DNA of 64,000 nucleotides from AP-15 sp963846635 (GCA_963846635.1 CAWJXM010000007.1:4551-68550); one strand, 5' to 3'; shown: positions 46,257-55,712, counted from the stretch's first letter. The notes: generated from the sequence alone by a model not told the origin. A program made the numbers and translations.

Positions 46257-46678
46257 CAACTCGCTTTTGGCGGATCTCCTCGATTTCGGGTGTGTAGTGT
46301 GCAGTGTCTTTTCTACGCGCGGCGAAAAAATCGGAGAAAAATCGAAAATCGCGCATAGGTTAATTTTTGGTCCGAGATCGGCGGCCGGGCGGCATTCGAG
46401 GCAGCCCGGCCGGGCTTTGTAACAGCCCTCGCTCGGGCTCCGTTCGAGGCCGAAATCCGGTATGACCGGTTGGGCGGGGCCCGGCCGCGAACCGGGCCCG
46501 CTCGCCCGCGCTTTGTCACCCCACCCGGGGGGAGATGAGGGCAAAGCCTCGGCCGTATATGGGGCGAGCGACGGTTACTCCGCGCCTCAAAATACACGAA
46601 AATTTAACGTGTAAAGGGTGCGCGAAGGTGTTTTGCGTCTCCGTTTTCGTTGAACAACGCGCGGAGACGGGGCGAGGG
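46257..46678. other. Palindrome-rich noncoding region after the heptamer array
   Basis: No coding frame is convincing; the minus ORFs only translate the repeat (…CSVQCAV…). Features are short inverted copies of the heptamer at 46289-46303, an AT-richer stretch at 46312-46365, the palindrome agcccggccgggct near 46406, and the hairpin gggcccgg/ccgggccc at 46477-46499. The mixture of direct repeats, an AT-rich patch and palindromes is what a small replicon origin often looks like. Confidence 0.45.
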
Positions 46679-47273
46679 GTGTCTGGCCAAACCAAAGGCG
46701 CGCAACAAGTCGCGGCGATGTTGCGCGGCGGCACTCCCCGAGGTCGTCACCCCAGAGCGGCTGCACCCGGTCCGGTCGAGCGCTTGCCGCGGCCAATTGC
46801 CGATGAGCATGGCGCGATCGCGCACCCGAGCCGGGCAATCGACATCTTGGCGGCGATGGAGCGGCGCGGGGCGATCACCGCCGAAATGCTCGCCGCCGGC
46901 GAAGACTTCCGCGCGACCTTTCGCCGGGCGCAGCTCGACCCGCTGCGCGCCGCCGATCTGCAGCGCATCCCGGGTGCCGGCCGCGGCGCCGGCGCCGGCG
47001 GGTTTGCCGAAACTGCACGCGATCAAATATGGCGGGCGCTCCTCGTTTTGGGCGGGCTCGAACTCGCCCGGCGGGTCCTGTCTGTGGCACGTTGTCGGGC
47101 TGGAATTGTCGTTGAAGCAGTGGGCGCTAAATCAGGGCTGGTCCGGGCGCCGCGTCTCGCAGGACGGCGCCTCGGGGATCCTGATCGCCGCATTGGGTAC
47201 GCTGGAAGGCTATTGGCGCGGCGGCCGGCATAACGCGGCCCCGCCTCTCGCGCGCCCAACGATCCGCGCTTAA
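46679..47273 (+). CDS. DUF6456-like protein, frameshifted
   Basis: Likely start GTG 46679 (SGQTKGAQQVAAML). The first frame carries HPSRAIDILAAMERRGAITA and EMLAAGEDFRATFRRAQLDP and reaches LVLGGL near 47057. An extra g there shifts to the next frame, which continues NSPGGSCLWHVVGLELSLKQ and WALNQGWSGRRV to the stop at 47271-47273. The (S/P)GSC.WHVVG...S...WA...GW pattern is typical of DUF6456, an alphaproteobacterial family of unknown function thought to bind DNA. It lies between the repeat region and the second recombinase. Confidence 0.7.
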
Positions 47274-47338
47274 AGAGCGCTCGCAATCTCGCCCGACAAT
47301 TATGCGACCTTGGCCGCATCGGGGGCCCGAAAAGGTGA

Positions 47339-48295
47339 TTGCGGATTTCCAGCGTGGCAATAACTGCGCCCTCCGACAGTGGCAGAACAGGCGTTATGCC
47401 GCACTCGGCTGCGGCTCGCGAAAACCGCTCGCAGCCCGCGAAAACCCTGGCGATCGTGCCACCGCGGGTCAGCCAGGCCGAGACCGATGAGCGTCTCCTC
47501 GAGCTGTGGCTGCACGGCCGAAATGCGCTCACGGTGGCGGCTTATGCCCGCGACGTCGACGATTTCCTCAGGACGGTCGAGAAGCCGATCCGGTTGCTGA
47601 CCATCGGCGACGTCCAGCGCTGGGTCGACACGCTCGCCGGTGCACCGGCGACACGCCGGCGCCGGCTCGCGGCGGTTAAATCTCTGTTAAGCTTTGCCAC
47701 CCGCATCGGTTGCGTCCCGTTTAATGCCGGCGCTGCGGTGCGCCTGCCGCCGCCGGCCAATGTGCTGGCCGAACGCATCCTCAGCGAAGAGCAGGTGGTG
47801 CGGCTGATCGCGCTGGAGCGCAACGCGCGCAACCACGCTCTATTGCGGCTGCTGTATCTGGCGGCGCTGCGGGTTTCTGAGGTGTGCGCATTGCACTGGC
47901 GCGGCTGCAAACCGCGAAAGGGTGCGGGCCAGATTACGGTCGTCGGCAAACCCAGCAAGGTCCGGTCAATCCTGTTGCCGGCATCGATGTGGAACGAGCT
48001 CGCTACATTGCGCGGCGCTGCCGGGCCCGACGATCCGGTGTTCCGGTCGCGCCAGGGCGGCGCCCTCGATCCAATGTCGGTACAGCGCATTGTAAAAGCC
48101 GCCGCAGTGCGCGCCGGTCTGCCAAAGGCAGTGTCGCCGCATTGGCTACGCCATGCCCATTGCAGTCACGCGCTCGACCGCGGCGCCAATCCGGCATTGG
48201 TGCGCGACACCGCCGGCCACGCCGATTTGCGCGTCACCAGCGTCTATTCGCACGTACAGCCGAACGAAAGCTCGTCCCGCTTTCTCGTCGGCTGA
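47339..48295 (+). CDS. XerC/D-type tyrosine recombinase
   Basis: 318 residues in the open frame; homology begins near residue 45, so the real start may be a later GTG. The SAM-like N-terminal domain (ALTVAAYARDVDDFLR) is followed by the catalytic domain: Arg in YLAALRVSEVCALHW, Lys in VVGKPSKVRSI, H-x-x-R in SPHWLRHAHCSH, and GHADLRVTSVYSHVQ with the nucleophilic Tyr. All catalytic residues are present, unlike the island's P4-type integrase. It could resolve dimers or move a separate element. A cytosolic DNA-acting enzyme. Confidence 0.85.
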   Translation: MRISSVAITAPSDSGRTGVMPHSAAARENRSQPAKTLAIVPPRVSQAETDERLLELWLHGRNALTVAAYARDVDDFLRTVEKPIRLLTIGDVQRWVDTLAGAPATRRRRLAAVKSLLSFATRIGCVPFNAGAAVRLPPPANVLAERILSEEQVVRLIALERNARNHALLRLLYLAALRVSEVCALHWRGCKPRKGAGQITVVGKPSKVRSILLPASMWNELATLRGAAGPDDPVFRSRQGGALDPMSVQRIVKAAAVRAGLPKAVSPHWLRHAHCSHALDRGANPALVRDTAGHADLRVTSVYSHVQPNESSSRFLVG

Positions 48296-48381
48296 TCACA
48301 TTGCGCAAGGGGTCGTTTGTCAGAATGACACGCTGAGCGACGGCTGCGGGTTATAGGGTCACCGCGAAGGAGGATCTTGCA

Positions 48382-48611
48382 ATGGCCGCCCGCACCCGCC
48401 TCGAACCGGAGCCGAGACGCGACTGGTCGACCAAAGCCGGCGCCGAGGCGCTCGCCAACTCGTCCGCTGCTATTGGCGCGACCACGGCTTTCCCGACGTT
48501 GAGGTCTGGACCGAATTCGTGCGCGGCGGACATGAGCCGCTCGTGGCGATCAAATCCCGCTTGGGGCCCGGCGGCGGCTTACCGCCTCTAGGGTCATCGC
48601 CGCGGCTTTAG
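48382..48611 (+). pseudogene. Small island protein, frameshifted
   Basis: ATG 48382 follows aaggagga and reads MAARTRLEPEPRRDWSTKAG. Near 48445 the sense frame changes, and the continuation GARQLVRCYWRDHGFPDVEV then WTEFVRGGHEPLVAIKSRLG runs to the TAG 48609-48611. The pattern L....YW..(R/H)G....VW.E........V.S.L..G.P is a short hypothetical family in alphaproteobacterial prophages and islands. It overlaps the 3' end of hicB on the other strand by 18 bases. Confidence 0.5.
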
Positions 48612-48980
48612 GGCTGATTGCACAAGGAATGCCGAGCGCGAAAGCCGCTCTTGTCGGGCCAGTCGATCGATCTGCTGCAGCTCGCTCTGGGTCAGAGTGA
48701 TATTCACGCGCACCGTTTTGTCCGGCTCTTTGTCGCTGACGAAAAAATTCCCCACGCTGTCGCGAAAAGCAGGGGTGCCGATCACCTTCGCGAGCGGCGA
48801 CGGATCGGGCACGGGTTCCCCCGCCTCACGCATGACCTTGATGTGCCCGCTCAGCGCCTCGCGCGCCATATCGATAGCCTCGACAAGCGTGCGGCCGGCG
48901 GTGATGCAGCCGGGGAAGTCAGGGAAGCTGACGCCATAATCGCTATCCGGCTCTTTGTGAATAATCGCCACGTACTCCAC
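48594..48980 (-). CDS. hicB: HicB family antitoxin
   Basis: 128 residues from GTG 48980, with AGGAG 12 bases upstream. The N-terminal partial RNase H fold has SDYGVSFPDFPGCITAGRTL and VEAIDMAREALSGHI. The C-terminal ribbon-helix-helix is VRVNITLTQSELQQIDRLAR with LSRSAFLVQSAL. HicB binds and blocks HicA and represses the operon through its RHH domain. It follows hicA by 12 bases, the usual order. Confidence 0.92.
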   Translation of the reverse strand: MEYVAIIHKEPDSDYGVSFPDFPGCITAGRTLVEAIDMAREALSGHIKVMREAGEPVPDPSPLAKVIGTPAFRDSVGNFFVSDKEPDKTVRVNITLTQSELQQIDRLARQERLSRSAFLVQSALKPRR

Positions 48981-48992
48981 GAGCCTTGCTCC

Positions 48993-49181
48993 TCAGCGCA
49001 ACTTCAGACCGCTTTGCCGTTCGATCGATCGCAAGGTGCCGATCGGGATGTCGCGGCGCGGGTGCGGAACTGTGATGAGGCCGGGTTTTGTCGGGTGCCT
49101 GAAATGATGGTGGCTGCCGGTCACCCGGACTCGGCGCCAGCCGTCGCTCTCCAGCGCCCGGATGACGTCCCGGCTGTTCAT
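48993..49181 (-). CDS. hicA: HicA family toxin (mRNA interferase)
   Basis: 62 residues from ATG 49181: MNSRDVIRALESDGWRRVRV, then TGSHHHFRHPTKPGLITVPH. The catalytic His in GSHHHF and the dsRBD-like fold are standard for HicA, which cleaves mRNA on or off the ribosome. The frame is open to 49217, but the ATG matches the family start. It forms a toxin-antitoxin pair with hicB; such pairs stabilise islands. Confidence 0.9.
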   Translation of the reverse strand: MNSRDVIRALESDGWRRVRVTGSHHHFRHPTKPGLITVPHPRRDIPIGTLRSIERQSGLKLR

Positions 49182-49377
49182 GCGAGATTGAAGTACACAC
49201 TCGTACACATTGTTCAAGGGTCCTGCTCGAAGAAAGGCAACCGGGGGCCGCCTAAGGGAGCCAGCTCGGAGTTGACCGCAAAACGCCCCGACGACGAACC
49301 GGAAACCCGGTTTCAGTGGCCCCGGGGGGTAGGGGGTTTCCTGTCAATCGCGAAACGCCCCTGCAACCGTGTCAATC
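49182..49377. other. Spacer between hicA and the ISL3 element
   Basis: Holds the presumed hicAB promoter near 49200. Beyond that I see GC-rich sequence (runs such as ccccggggggtaggggg near 49320) and no gene. Confidence 0.35.
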
Positions 49378-51136
49378 AGCGTGGAAGCGGGGTTCATCCG
49401 CATTTTCGGTGCAGGCGGGGCGCCATCAGAGCTTGTCCGGGTTTGGGGCTCTGTGATCACGCCGCGTGAAGAACGCGGCTGCGAAGAAGATCGAATTTGG
49501 CACGCCCGTACATCTGCCGTTTCAGCATCTTCAGCCGGTTGACCTGTCCCTCAACAGGACCGTTGCTCCCGGGCTGCGACAGGGCGACCCGAACCGCCGC
49601 GATGTCGTTGATGATCCCGGTGGCAAAGCCGCGCAACGCGGTGGCTTGGGTAGTCGCCAGCCAGAGATCGAACGCTGCCGCATCGCGCTCGCGCAGGATC
49701 CGATCGAACTCATTGACGGCTTCCGCTGCGGTGCGGATCTCGGACGAGAGAGCGGTGAGCGTGTCGACAACCTGGCGGTCGGCTCGCGTCAGCGTCGCGT
49801 CGGGCGTCGTCAGAAGGCACGCGCCACGACGGCAGCGGGCATTCTCGGTCGCCGGCGGCGGCGTCGCGGCCGCGGCGCCGGATGGCCCACCGCCGGACGA
49901 TGCCGTACCCGCCCGCGAACCCGCGATCGCGCAATTCGCGCCACAGCTGGGCGCTGTTGCGGCACCCCTCGGCCCAGCGCCGCTCCACATACGCGCGATG
50001 CCGGTCGAGCGCACTCGACCCCGGCGCGCGGCGGTACACCGGTGCCGCACCGGCGCGCAACCAGCGGCGCACCGCGTTGCGCGCCATCCCGAGGCGCCGC
50101 GCGATGCGGCGGATCGGCACACCCTCGCGCCGCCGGCGCGCCATCTCGTCATAGCGCGCCTGCCGCCGCTCGCGCCGCGCCGCGCCGTGCCGTTTGCTTG
50201 GCATCGCAGCCCGTTGCCCGCCTGTCGCCGATCGCGGCGCGCCGGCGGGCAGCATGCAGCGCCGGGCGGCTTCGCGCCGCTCGCGGGGGTGCCGGTCGAG
50301 CATTTGGCGCCGCGCGTCGGACGCATTCACCATGAGATGCCAGCGGTCGGCGATCTGCACCGCCGGCGGCGCGCCGGCGCGAATGCCCTCGGCGTAAGCG
50401 CCCGCGCGGTCGCGGCTGACAACAGCAACGCCCTCCCCGTGCTGCCGCAACCAGGAGGCCAGTGTCTCGCCGGTGCGGTCGGGCAGCCGGTCGATGACAC
50501 GGTGGCGCTCGAGGTCGCAAATGATGGTGCCGTAGCGGTGACCACGCCGCCATGCCCAGTCATCCCCCGCGATGATGCGGGGCGGCGATGCGATCTCGCC
50601 GCCGCGCGCGCGGATCAGCCGCCGCAGGGTATCACCGCTGACCGGCATCGCCAGCCTTCCGGCCAGGCGCGAGCCCGGCTCGCCGCCGAGGGCGCGGCCA
50701 ATCTGCTGCTGGATCTCGCGCCGCCGCCGAGTGCGCCTCGCTTTGGGCTGCGTAAGGGCCAGGCGCTCGGCGAAGATGCGGCGCCGGCAATCGCGGTTCG
50801 TGCAGCGGAAGCGCCGGAGGCGGAGGTGCAGGTAGAGGATACGCCCTTGCCGGGGCAAGTCTGCAAGACGGCGCGAATAGGAACTGTCGACACGGGCACG
50901 CGGCTGATGGCACAGCGGGCACGCGGCGCGGTCCCTGTTTGACCGGGTGATCAGAATGATGTGTTCAGGCGCAGGCAGAAGCCGATCAACCGTCAGACCG
51001 GACGGGACCAGCGACAACAGCGATCTTGGAAACAGGATGGGTCACGGGAAGGAAGCAGCTCTCCCTTATATGTCCCTTCCCTCGGCTACCGTCACCAGCC
51101 TGCACCGAAAATGCGGATGAACCCCGCTTCCACGCT
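49378..51136 (-). mobile_element. ISL3-family insertion sequence
   Basis: The two ends are a perfect 39-bp inverted repeat (49378-49416 and 51098-51136; each contains ggttcatccgcattttcgg or its complement). They frame one ISL3 transposase gene with 40 bases on the 3' side and about 80 on the 5' side. The size, about 1.76 kb, fits an ISL3 element. No clean target duplication is visible, and the right end abuts the start of an ISAs1 transposase. Confidence 0.65.
49457..51017 (-). pseudogene. ISL3 transposase, frameshifted
   Basis: The N-terminal frame has the zf-ISL3 zinc finger (CPLCHQPRARVD ... CTNRDCRRR) and the DDE region (RIIAGDDWAWRRGHRYGTII; AVQIADRWHLMVNASDARRQ). Around 49870 the frame changes, and the conserved C-terminus is read to the stop at 49457 (SNGPVEGQVNRLKMLKRQMY; GRAKFDLLRSRVL). 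The SNGPVEGQVNR..M.KR.MYGRA block is the diagnostic ISL3 ending, with the catalytic Glu. Confidence 0.85.
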
Positions 51137-51149
51137 GTTTTCCACCCGC

Positions 51150-51309
51150 ATGTCGGTGAGGACTTTGGTGGAAGAATTCTCGGCCTTGGAAGACCCCCGC
51201 TGTGGCGGCAAGGTCGAGCACCGGCTGATTGATATCCTGGTGATCGCGGTCTGTGCTGTGATTGCAGGGGCCGAGAGTTGGGAAGACATCGCGCTCTATG
51301 GCCGCAGAC
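51150..51309 (+). pseudogene. ISAs1-family transposase, N-terminal part
   Basis: ATG 51150 reads MSVRTLVEEFSALEDPRCGG, then KVEHRLIDILVIAVCAVIAG and EDIALYGR, the DDE_Tnp_1-associated N-terminal domain of ISAs1. The protein continues at 54726 after an inserted IS21 element: ALYGR joins SKIDWLGTFRALPNG without a gap if one copy of the 7-bp duplication gccgcag is removed. Confidence 0.85.
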
Positions 51310-51558
51310 TGCAAATTTCGGAGTTTTCGGCAGGCGGTTTCGGTTGAAACCGGCAGGCCATTTCGGTCCAAAGCGGCCCTCCGTTTCGGAGGGGTTTCGG
51401 TGCCGGCTTTGGCGCACCGCTGCTGCGGCATAGATGCTATCTTGCTCTGAGCTGACAAAGCAAGTACCCTTGTTTATATTGTTGAAGTTTGGTTGTTGTT
51501 GCGGTCTGCTGTGAATTGCGTGAATAATGTGGATAAGTATTGTAAGAGATTTATTTAG

Positions 51559-52170
51559 TTAATTCTTTTCATCCCCAGATAGGTTCGGTTTGCGTCGGCG
51601 CATCGACTCGCCGCGCAGCGCGATGCGATAGGCGTTGTGGACAAGGCGGTCGAGGATGGCGTCGGCGTAGGTCGGATCGCCGATCAAGTCATGCCAGCGC
51701 TCCACCGGAATTTGCGTCGCCAGGATGGTGGAGGCGCGCTGGTGGCGATCGCCGGCGACCTCCATCAGGTCACGCCGCTGCTCGGCGGTCAGCCGGGCCA
51801 TGGCCCAATCGTCGATGATGAGCAATTGGACCTTGGCGAGCTGGGCGAGCAGCCGGGTGGCCTTGCCGTCGACGCGGGCCAGGGCGAGTTTGTCGAGAAG
51901 CCTGGAAAGCCGTTGATAGCGCACCGAGAACCCGTCACGCGCCGCCTGGTTGCCAAGGGCGCAAGCGACAAAACTCTTGCCGGTGCCGGTCGGGCCGAGG
52001 ATCAGGATGTTGTTGTGCTCGTGCAACCAACGACCGCTGGCGAGAGGATGGATCAGGCTGCGGTCGAGACCACGCGGGGTACGGTAATCGATATCCTCGC
52101 GGCAGGCGGCTTGGCGCAGCCTGGCCAGGCGCAGGCGTTGGGTGAGCGCGGCGTTGGCCTCGGCGAGCGA
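51559..52170 (-). pseudogene. istB: IstB ATPase, 5'-truncated
   Basis: Homology starts inside IstB (RLARLRQAACREDIDYRTPR) and runs through Walker A ILGPTGTGKSFVACALG, Walker B LLIIDDWAM, sensor ILATQIPVERWHD and the usual C-terminus ALRGESMRRRK. The first ~60 residues are missing: the frame is fused upstream to the middle of istA (AEANAALTQRL), so an internal deletion removed the istA 3' end and the istB 5' end. Confidence 0.8.
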
Positions 52171-53000
52171 GAAGAACTGCCGGTGCCCAATGGCGCCAGC
52201 ACCCACATTTCGACCAGTCTGACCGCATTTTCCGCAGATGGTTTGTCCCGCGGCCGTCTCACCCGTGCCGGTAGGATTGCGACATTGTAATGCCGAGCGA
52301 GCGCGTGATAGCTGCGGTTCAGCACCGGATCCCAATAGTTGGCATCGGTGACCCCGGTCTTGGTGTTGTCGGGGATCAGCTTCTTCGGGCAGCCGCCGAT
52401 ATGGGCGAAGGCGCGGATATGGGCGCCGAGCCAATCTTCGTGACCTTGGGTCCAGGTCACCTCGGCATAAGTCAGAGCGCAACAGGGCAGGCACGCGACG
52501 AAAACCTGACCCTGGCGGAGGATGCGGTTATCGATGATGCTCAGCGTCATGCCGGCCCAATCGACTTCCAGCGCCTCGCCGGCGCGATGCTGCCGGCGCA
52601 TCGGCGGCGGTCGCGAGCGCCGCTGCCAGGCGTGGAAATGCGCGCAAAACTGGGTGTAGCGATAGCCGCCCGGATGCCGGCTCAGATATTCCAGCCACAG
52701 CAGCCGTAGCGTTACGCCGCGGCCGCGCAACTCCCTTTCAACCGCCTCCCAATCCGGCAATGGACGATCCGGATGGCGCGTGTCGGCGGCGGTGAACAGA
52801 CGATGGTCGAGCTCCTCCTCGCTCAGCGTCGCCGCGATCTCCCAGCTCAGCCCCGCCGCCGCGGCGCGCTCGAGATAGTCCTTCACCGTCGAGCGCGCGA
52901 CCCGCACGCTGTGCGACACCGCCGTGTCGCTCGGCCCCAGCCCCTCCTTGAGGCGAAGCACTTCCTTGATCCGCCGCATCGCCACCCTCGGTCTCGGCAT
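52171..53000 (-). pseudogene. istA: IstA transposase, 3'-truncated and frameshifted
   Basis: ATG 53000 reads MPRPRVAMRRIKEVLRLKEG, an HTH start typical of IstA, followed by the DDE core (ALEVDWAGMTLSIID with the first Asp; PKKLIPDNTKTGV with the second). It changes frame after VEMWVLAPLG near 52200 and then fuses to istB. The C-terminal third of IstA is absent. Confidence 0.8.
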
Positions 53001-53085
53001 CCCGTCCCCCAAAAAGATCCTATGCGGGTGGACGGTCGCCTGAGTTGGTAGGCTGAGCTTCCACACACCAGCATGGAGGCCCCCG

Positions 53086-54249
53086 ATGCAGACCGAGACC
53101 CCCGCAACCATTGTCGAGACTACCGTCCGAGATCACTCTAACACGCTGTTCGCCTCGCTCGAATTGAGCAAAGCGAAGTGGCTGGTGACCGCCAACAGTC
53201 CGGGTGAGGAGAAGTTTTCCCAGCATATCGTTGCCGGCGGTGACGGCGGTTCGCTGCTCATCCTTCTTGCGCGCTTGAAAGCGAAAGCCGAGCAGCGCCG
53301 CGGCGTCGCGGTGAAGGTTGTGGTCATTCAGGAGGCCGGACTGGACGGCTTTTGAATTCATCGCCTGCTTGTCCAAAACGGGATCGAGAGCCATGTCGTC
53401 GACGCGGCCTCGATTGCGGTTGCCCGGCGCCATCGGCGCGCCAAGACGGATGCGATCGACGGCGTGAGCCTGTTACGGACGCTGATGGCCTGGGCGCGCG
53501 GGGAGCGGCGGGTCTGCTCCATGGTTCGGCCGCCAAGTCCGGAAGAGGAAGATCAGCGGCGCCTGTCACGGGAGCGCGGCACCTTGCTCAAGGAGCGTAT
53601 CCAGCACACCAATCGGATCAAAGGACTGCTCAGCGGGCAGGGCATCCGGGGATACGATCCATTGAAGCCCGATCGTCTCGATCGTCTCGATGCGCTGCGG
53701 ACCGGCGATGGGCGCCCGCTGCCGGAACGGCTCAAAGCCGAAATCCGCCGGGAGCTGGCCCGGATCGACGTGGTGGCGACCCAGCTCGCCACCGTCGAGC
53801 GGGCACGTGACGCATTGGTGCGCACGCAGACGACGGAACGGACAAACCCGAGCACGCTGCTGATCAAGCTCAAGGGCGTGGGGATCGAATTCGCCTCGCT
53901 TGTCTGGCTCGAGGGGTTGTTCCGCAGCTTCACCAACCGGCGCCAAGTAGCCGCTTACGCCGGACTGGCGCCGAGCCCTTGGCAGAGCGGCGGGACCGAC
54001 CGGGACCAGGGCATCTCCAAGGCCGGCAATCACCGCTTGCGGCGCGTCATGATCGAAATCGCCTGGTTTTGGCTGCGTCATCAGCCGAACTCGGCCTTGA
54101 GCCGCTGGTTCCACAATCGGGTCGGCACCGCGAAGGGACGGGTCCGGCGCATCGCTATCGTGGCCTTGGCCCGCAAGCTGCTCGTCGCCCTGTGGCGCTA
54201 TGTTACGCAAGGCATCGTTCCGGAGGGCGCCACCCTCAAGGCGGCGTGA
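53086..54249 (+). pseudogene. IS110-family transposase with in-frame TGA
   Basis: One continuous frame except for a TGA at 53353-53355, in a motif normally read GLDGFW(I)HR; a single Trp codon (TGG) became TGA. N-terminal DEDD part: TLFASLELSKAKWLVT and DAASIAVARRHRRAKTDAID. C-terminal Tnp_20 part: LKGVGIEFASLVWLEGLFRS and GISKAGNHRLRRVMIEIAWF with the serine-domain region. ggaggcccccg precedes ATG 53086. The element is inserted in the IS21 left by the ISAs1 scar. Confidence 0.85.
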
Positions 54250-54560
54250 TCCGATAACCCAAATTGCCATCCCGCGAAGCTGAACGCGACGGCTTCGCCG
54301 GATCCGGGCGGGCGGTGACCGAGACTTGCCCCATGGCCGCAAAATGCCGCGAAAAAGGATGGTCCCGCCACCCCGAGCCCGATGCCCTCGAGCATGAGGG
54401 ATTATGGTCCGAGCCCGACCGCTCGACCGGATGTGAGGTGATGCGGTCACCGGGACCGCATGGCAAAGACGGGCTCACGCTCTGGATCCAAGCGGCAAAG
54501 AGAAAGCACTATGCTGAAATAACAGGCCTTGACCTCAAACACCCCATGTGAGGGGCGACG
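54250..54560 (+). ncRNA. Candidate bridge-RNA region of the IS110/IS1111 element (3' side)
   Basis: The transposase is followed by about 310 noncoding bases before the IS21 end, while its 5' side is short. In IS1111-type members the bridge RNA is encoded in the long right end. No structure was computed; the call rests only on position and length. Confidence 0.3.
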
Positions 54561-54725
54561 CTAGACGCCATTACTTGCCGCTCGGCAGCGATGCCAAAGC
54601 CGATCACGGGTGCCGAAAACGCCGAAATCAGGTGCCGGATTGAAGCGAAATCCGGTGCCGATTTCGGCCGAAATCACCTGCCGCTTTCGACCGAAATCCG
54701 GTGCCGCTTTGCTCCGATTTTTGCA

Positions 54726-55708
54726 GCCGCAGCAAGATCGACTGGTTGGGCACATTTCGCGCGCTGCCCAATGGCATCCCAGCCCATGACACCTTCCGGC
54801 GGGTGTTCCTGCTGATCGATACCGGGCATTTCGAGAGGTGCTTCGAGGCGTGGGCGCGTTCGTTCGGTGCCCCCGTGGACCGGGACGTTGTGGCGATCGA
54901 CGGAAAGACGATCCGCGGCTCCTTTGATCGGGGTCGCGAGCAAGGGCCGCTTCATGTCGTCAGCGCGTGGGCTTGTGACCGCCGGCTGGTCCTTGGCCAG
55001 CGTCAGATCGGCGACAAATCCAACGAGATCAGCGCGATCCCGGAATTGCTCGACGCGCTGGACATCAAGGAGACGATCGTCACCCTGGATGCGATGGGCT
55101 GCCAGCGGGCGATCGCCACCAGGATCCTCAAGAGAGGGGCTGATTATCTCGTGACGCTCAAGGCGAACCAGGGGAAGAAATTCACCGCTGTCCAAGAGCT
55201 TTGCGCAACGACCTGTTTCAGCCGCTCGCCCCTCCACCGGCCGGTCCATGACGAATTTGATGATGGCCACCGCCGCCTGGTTCGGCGCCGCGTGTTCGTC
55301 TGCCCGGATGCTGCCAGGCTGGAACCGCTGCGCGACTGGCCCGGCCTGCAGACCGTCCTGACCGTGGAAACCATCCGTCATGTCAATGGGTCTGGTAAGA
55401 CCGAAACCGACATCCGCTAGTTTCTGTCCAGCAGCGCCGATCCCCCGGAGATCCTGGCAACAGCGATCCGCCGGCACTGGCAGATTGAGAATAGCCTGCA
55501 CTGGGTTCTCGACGTCGCCTTCCAGGAAGATCACTGCAGGATGCGGGATCGGAACGCCGTCCAGAATTTCTCGCTGCTGCGGAAAATCGCGATCAACCTG
55601 GTCCGCCGCCATCAGACCTCAAAGGCCAACCTCAAGGGGCGTCGCAAAATGGCCGCATGGGATAACCGATCCATGGAGCAAGTCCTCACCGGCATCTTTC
55701 ATGCGTAA
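54726..55708 (+). pseudogene. ISAs1-family transposase, C-terminal part
   Basis: Continues the gene from 51309. DRDVVAIDGKTIRGSFDRG carries the first catalytic Asp, and VTLDAMGCQRAIATRIL and DYLVTLKANQGKKF follow. A TAG at 55418-55420 replaces the Tyr of the DIRYFLSS motif; the same frame then continues RRHWQIENSLHWVLDVAFQE (catalytic Glu) to the TAA 55706-55708. The element was therefore inactivated both by IS21 and by a nonsense change. Confidence 0.85.
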
Positions 55709-55712
55709 CCCC

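Larger units (their letters stand above)
51308..54725 (-). mobile_element. IS21-family element inside the ISAs1 transposase, itself carrying an IS110
   Basis: Target duplication gccgcag at 51301-51307 and 54726-54732. Matching ends are tgcaaatttcggag at 51310-51323 and, on the other strand, tgcaaaaatcggag at 54725-54712. Both sides carry several ttcggt-type subterminal repeats (51311-51410 and 54600-54720), as IS21 ends do. It contains istA and istB remnants (51559-53000) and an IS110-family element (about 53030-54560) between istA and the right end. Confidence 0.8.

Noticed and set aside
49497..50942. 481-residue plus-strand ORF
   Set aside because: It mirrors the ISL3 transposase on the minus strand; Arg/Pro/Ala-rich shadow composition.
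49378..51136. 39-bp inverted repeat as an unexplained new element
   Set aside because: Its spacing around the ISL3 gene makes it the likely terminal repeat of that IS.
51637..52290. 217-residue plus-strand ORF
   Set aside because: It is antisense to istB, whose Walker motifs are clear.
53353..53355. Selenocysteine or recoded TGA in the IS110 transposase
   Set aside because: Relatives have Trp (TGG) at this position, and TGA is used as the normal stop by many genes here; a nonsense mutation is simpler.
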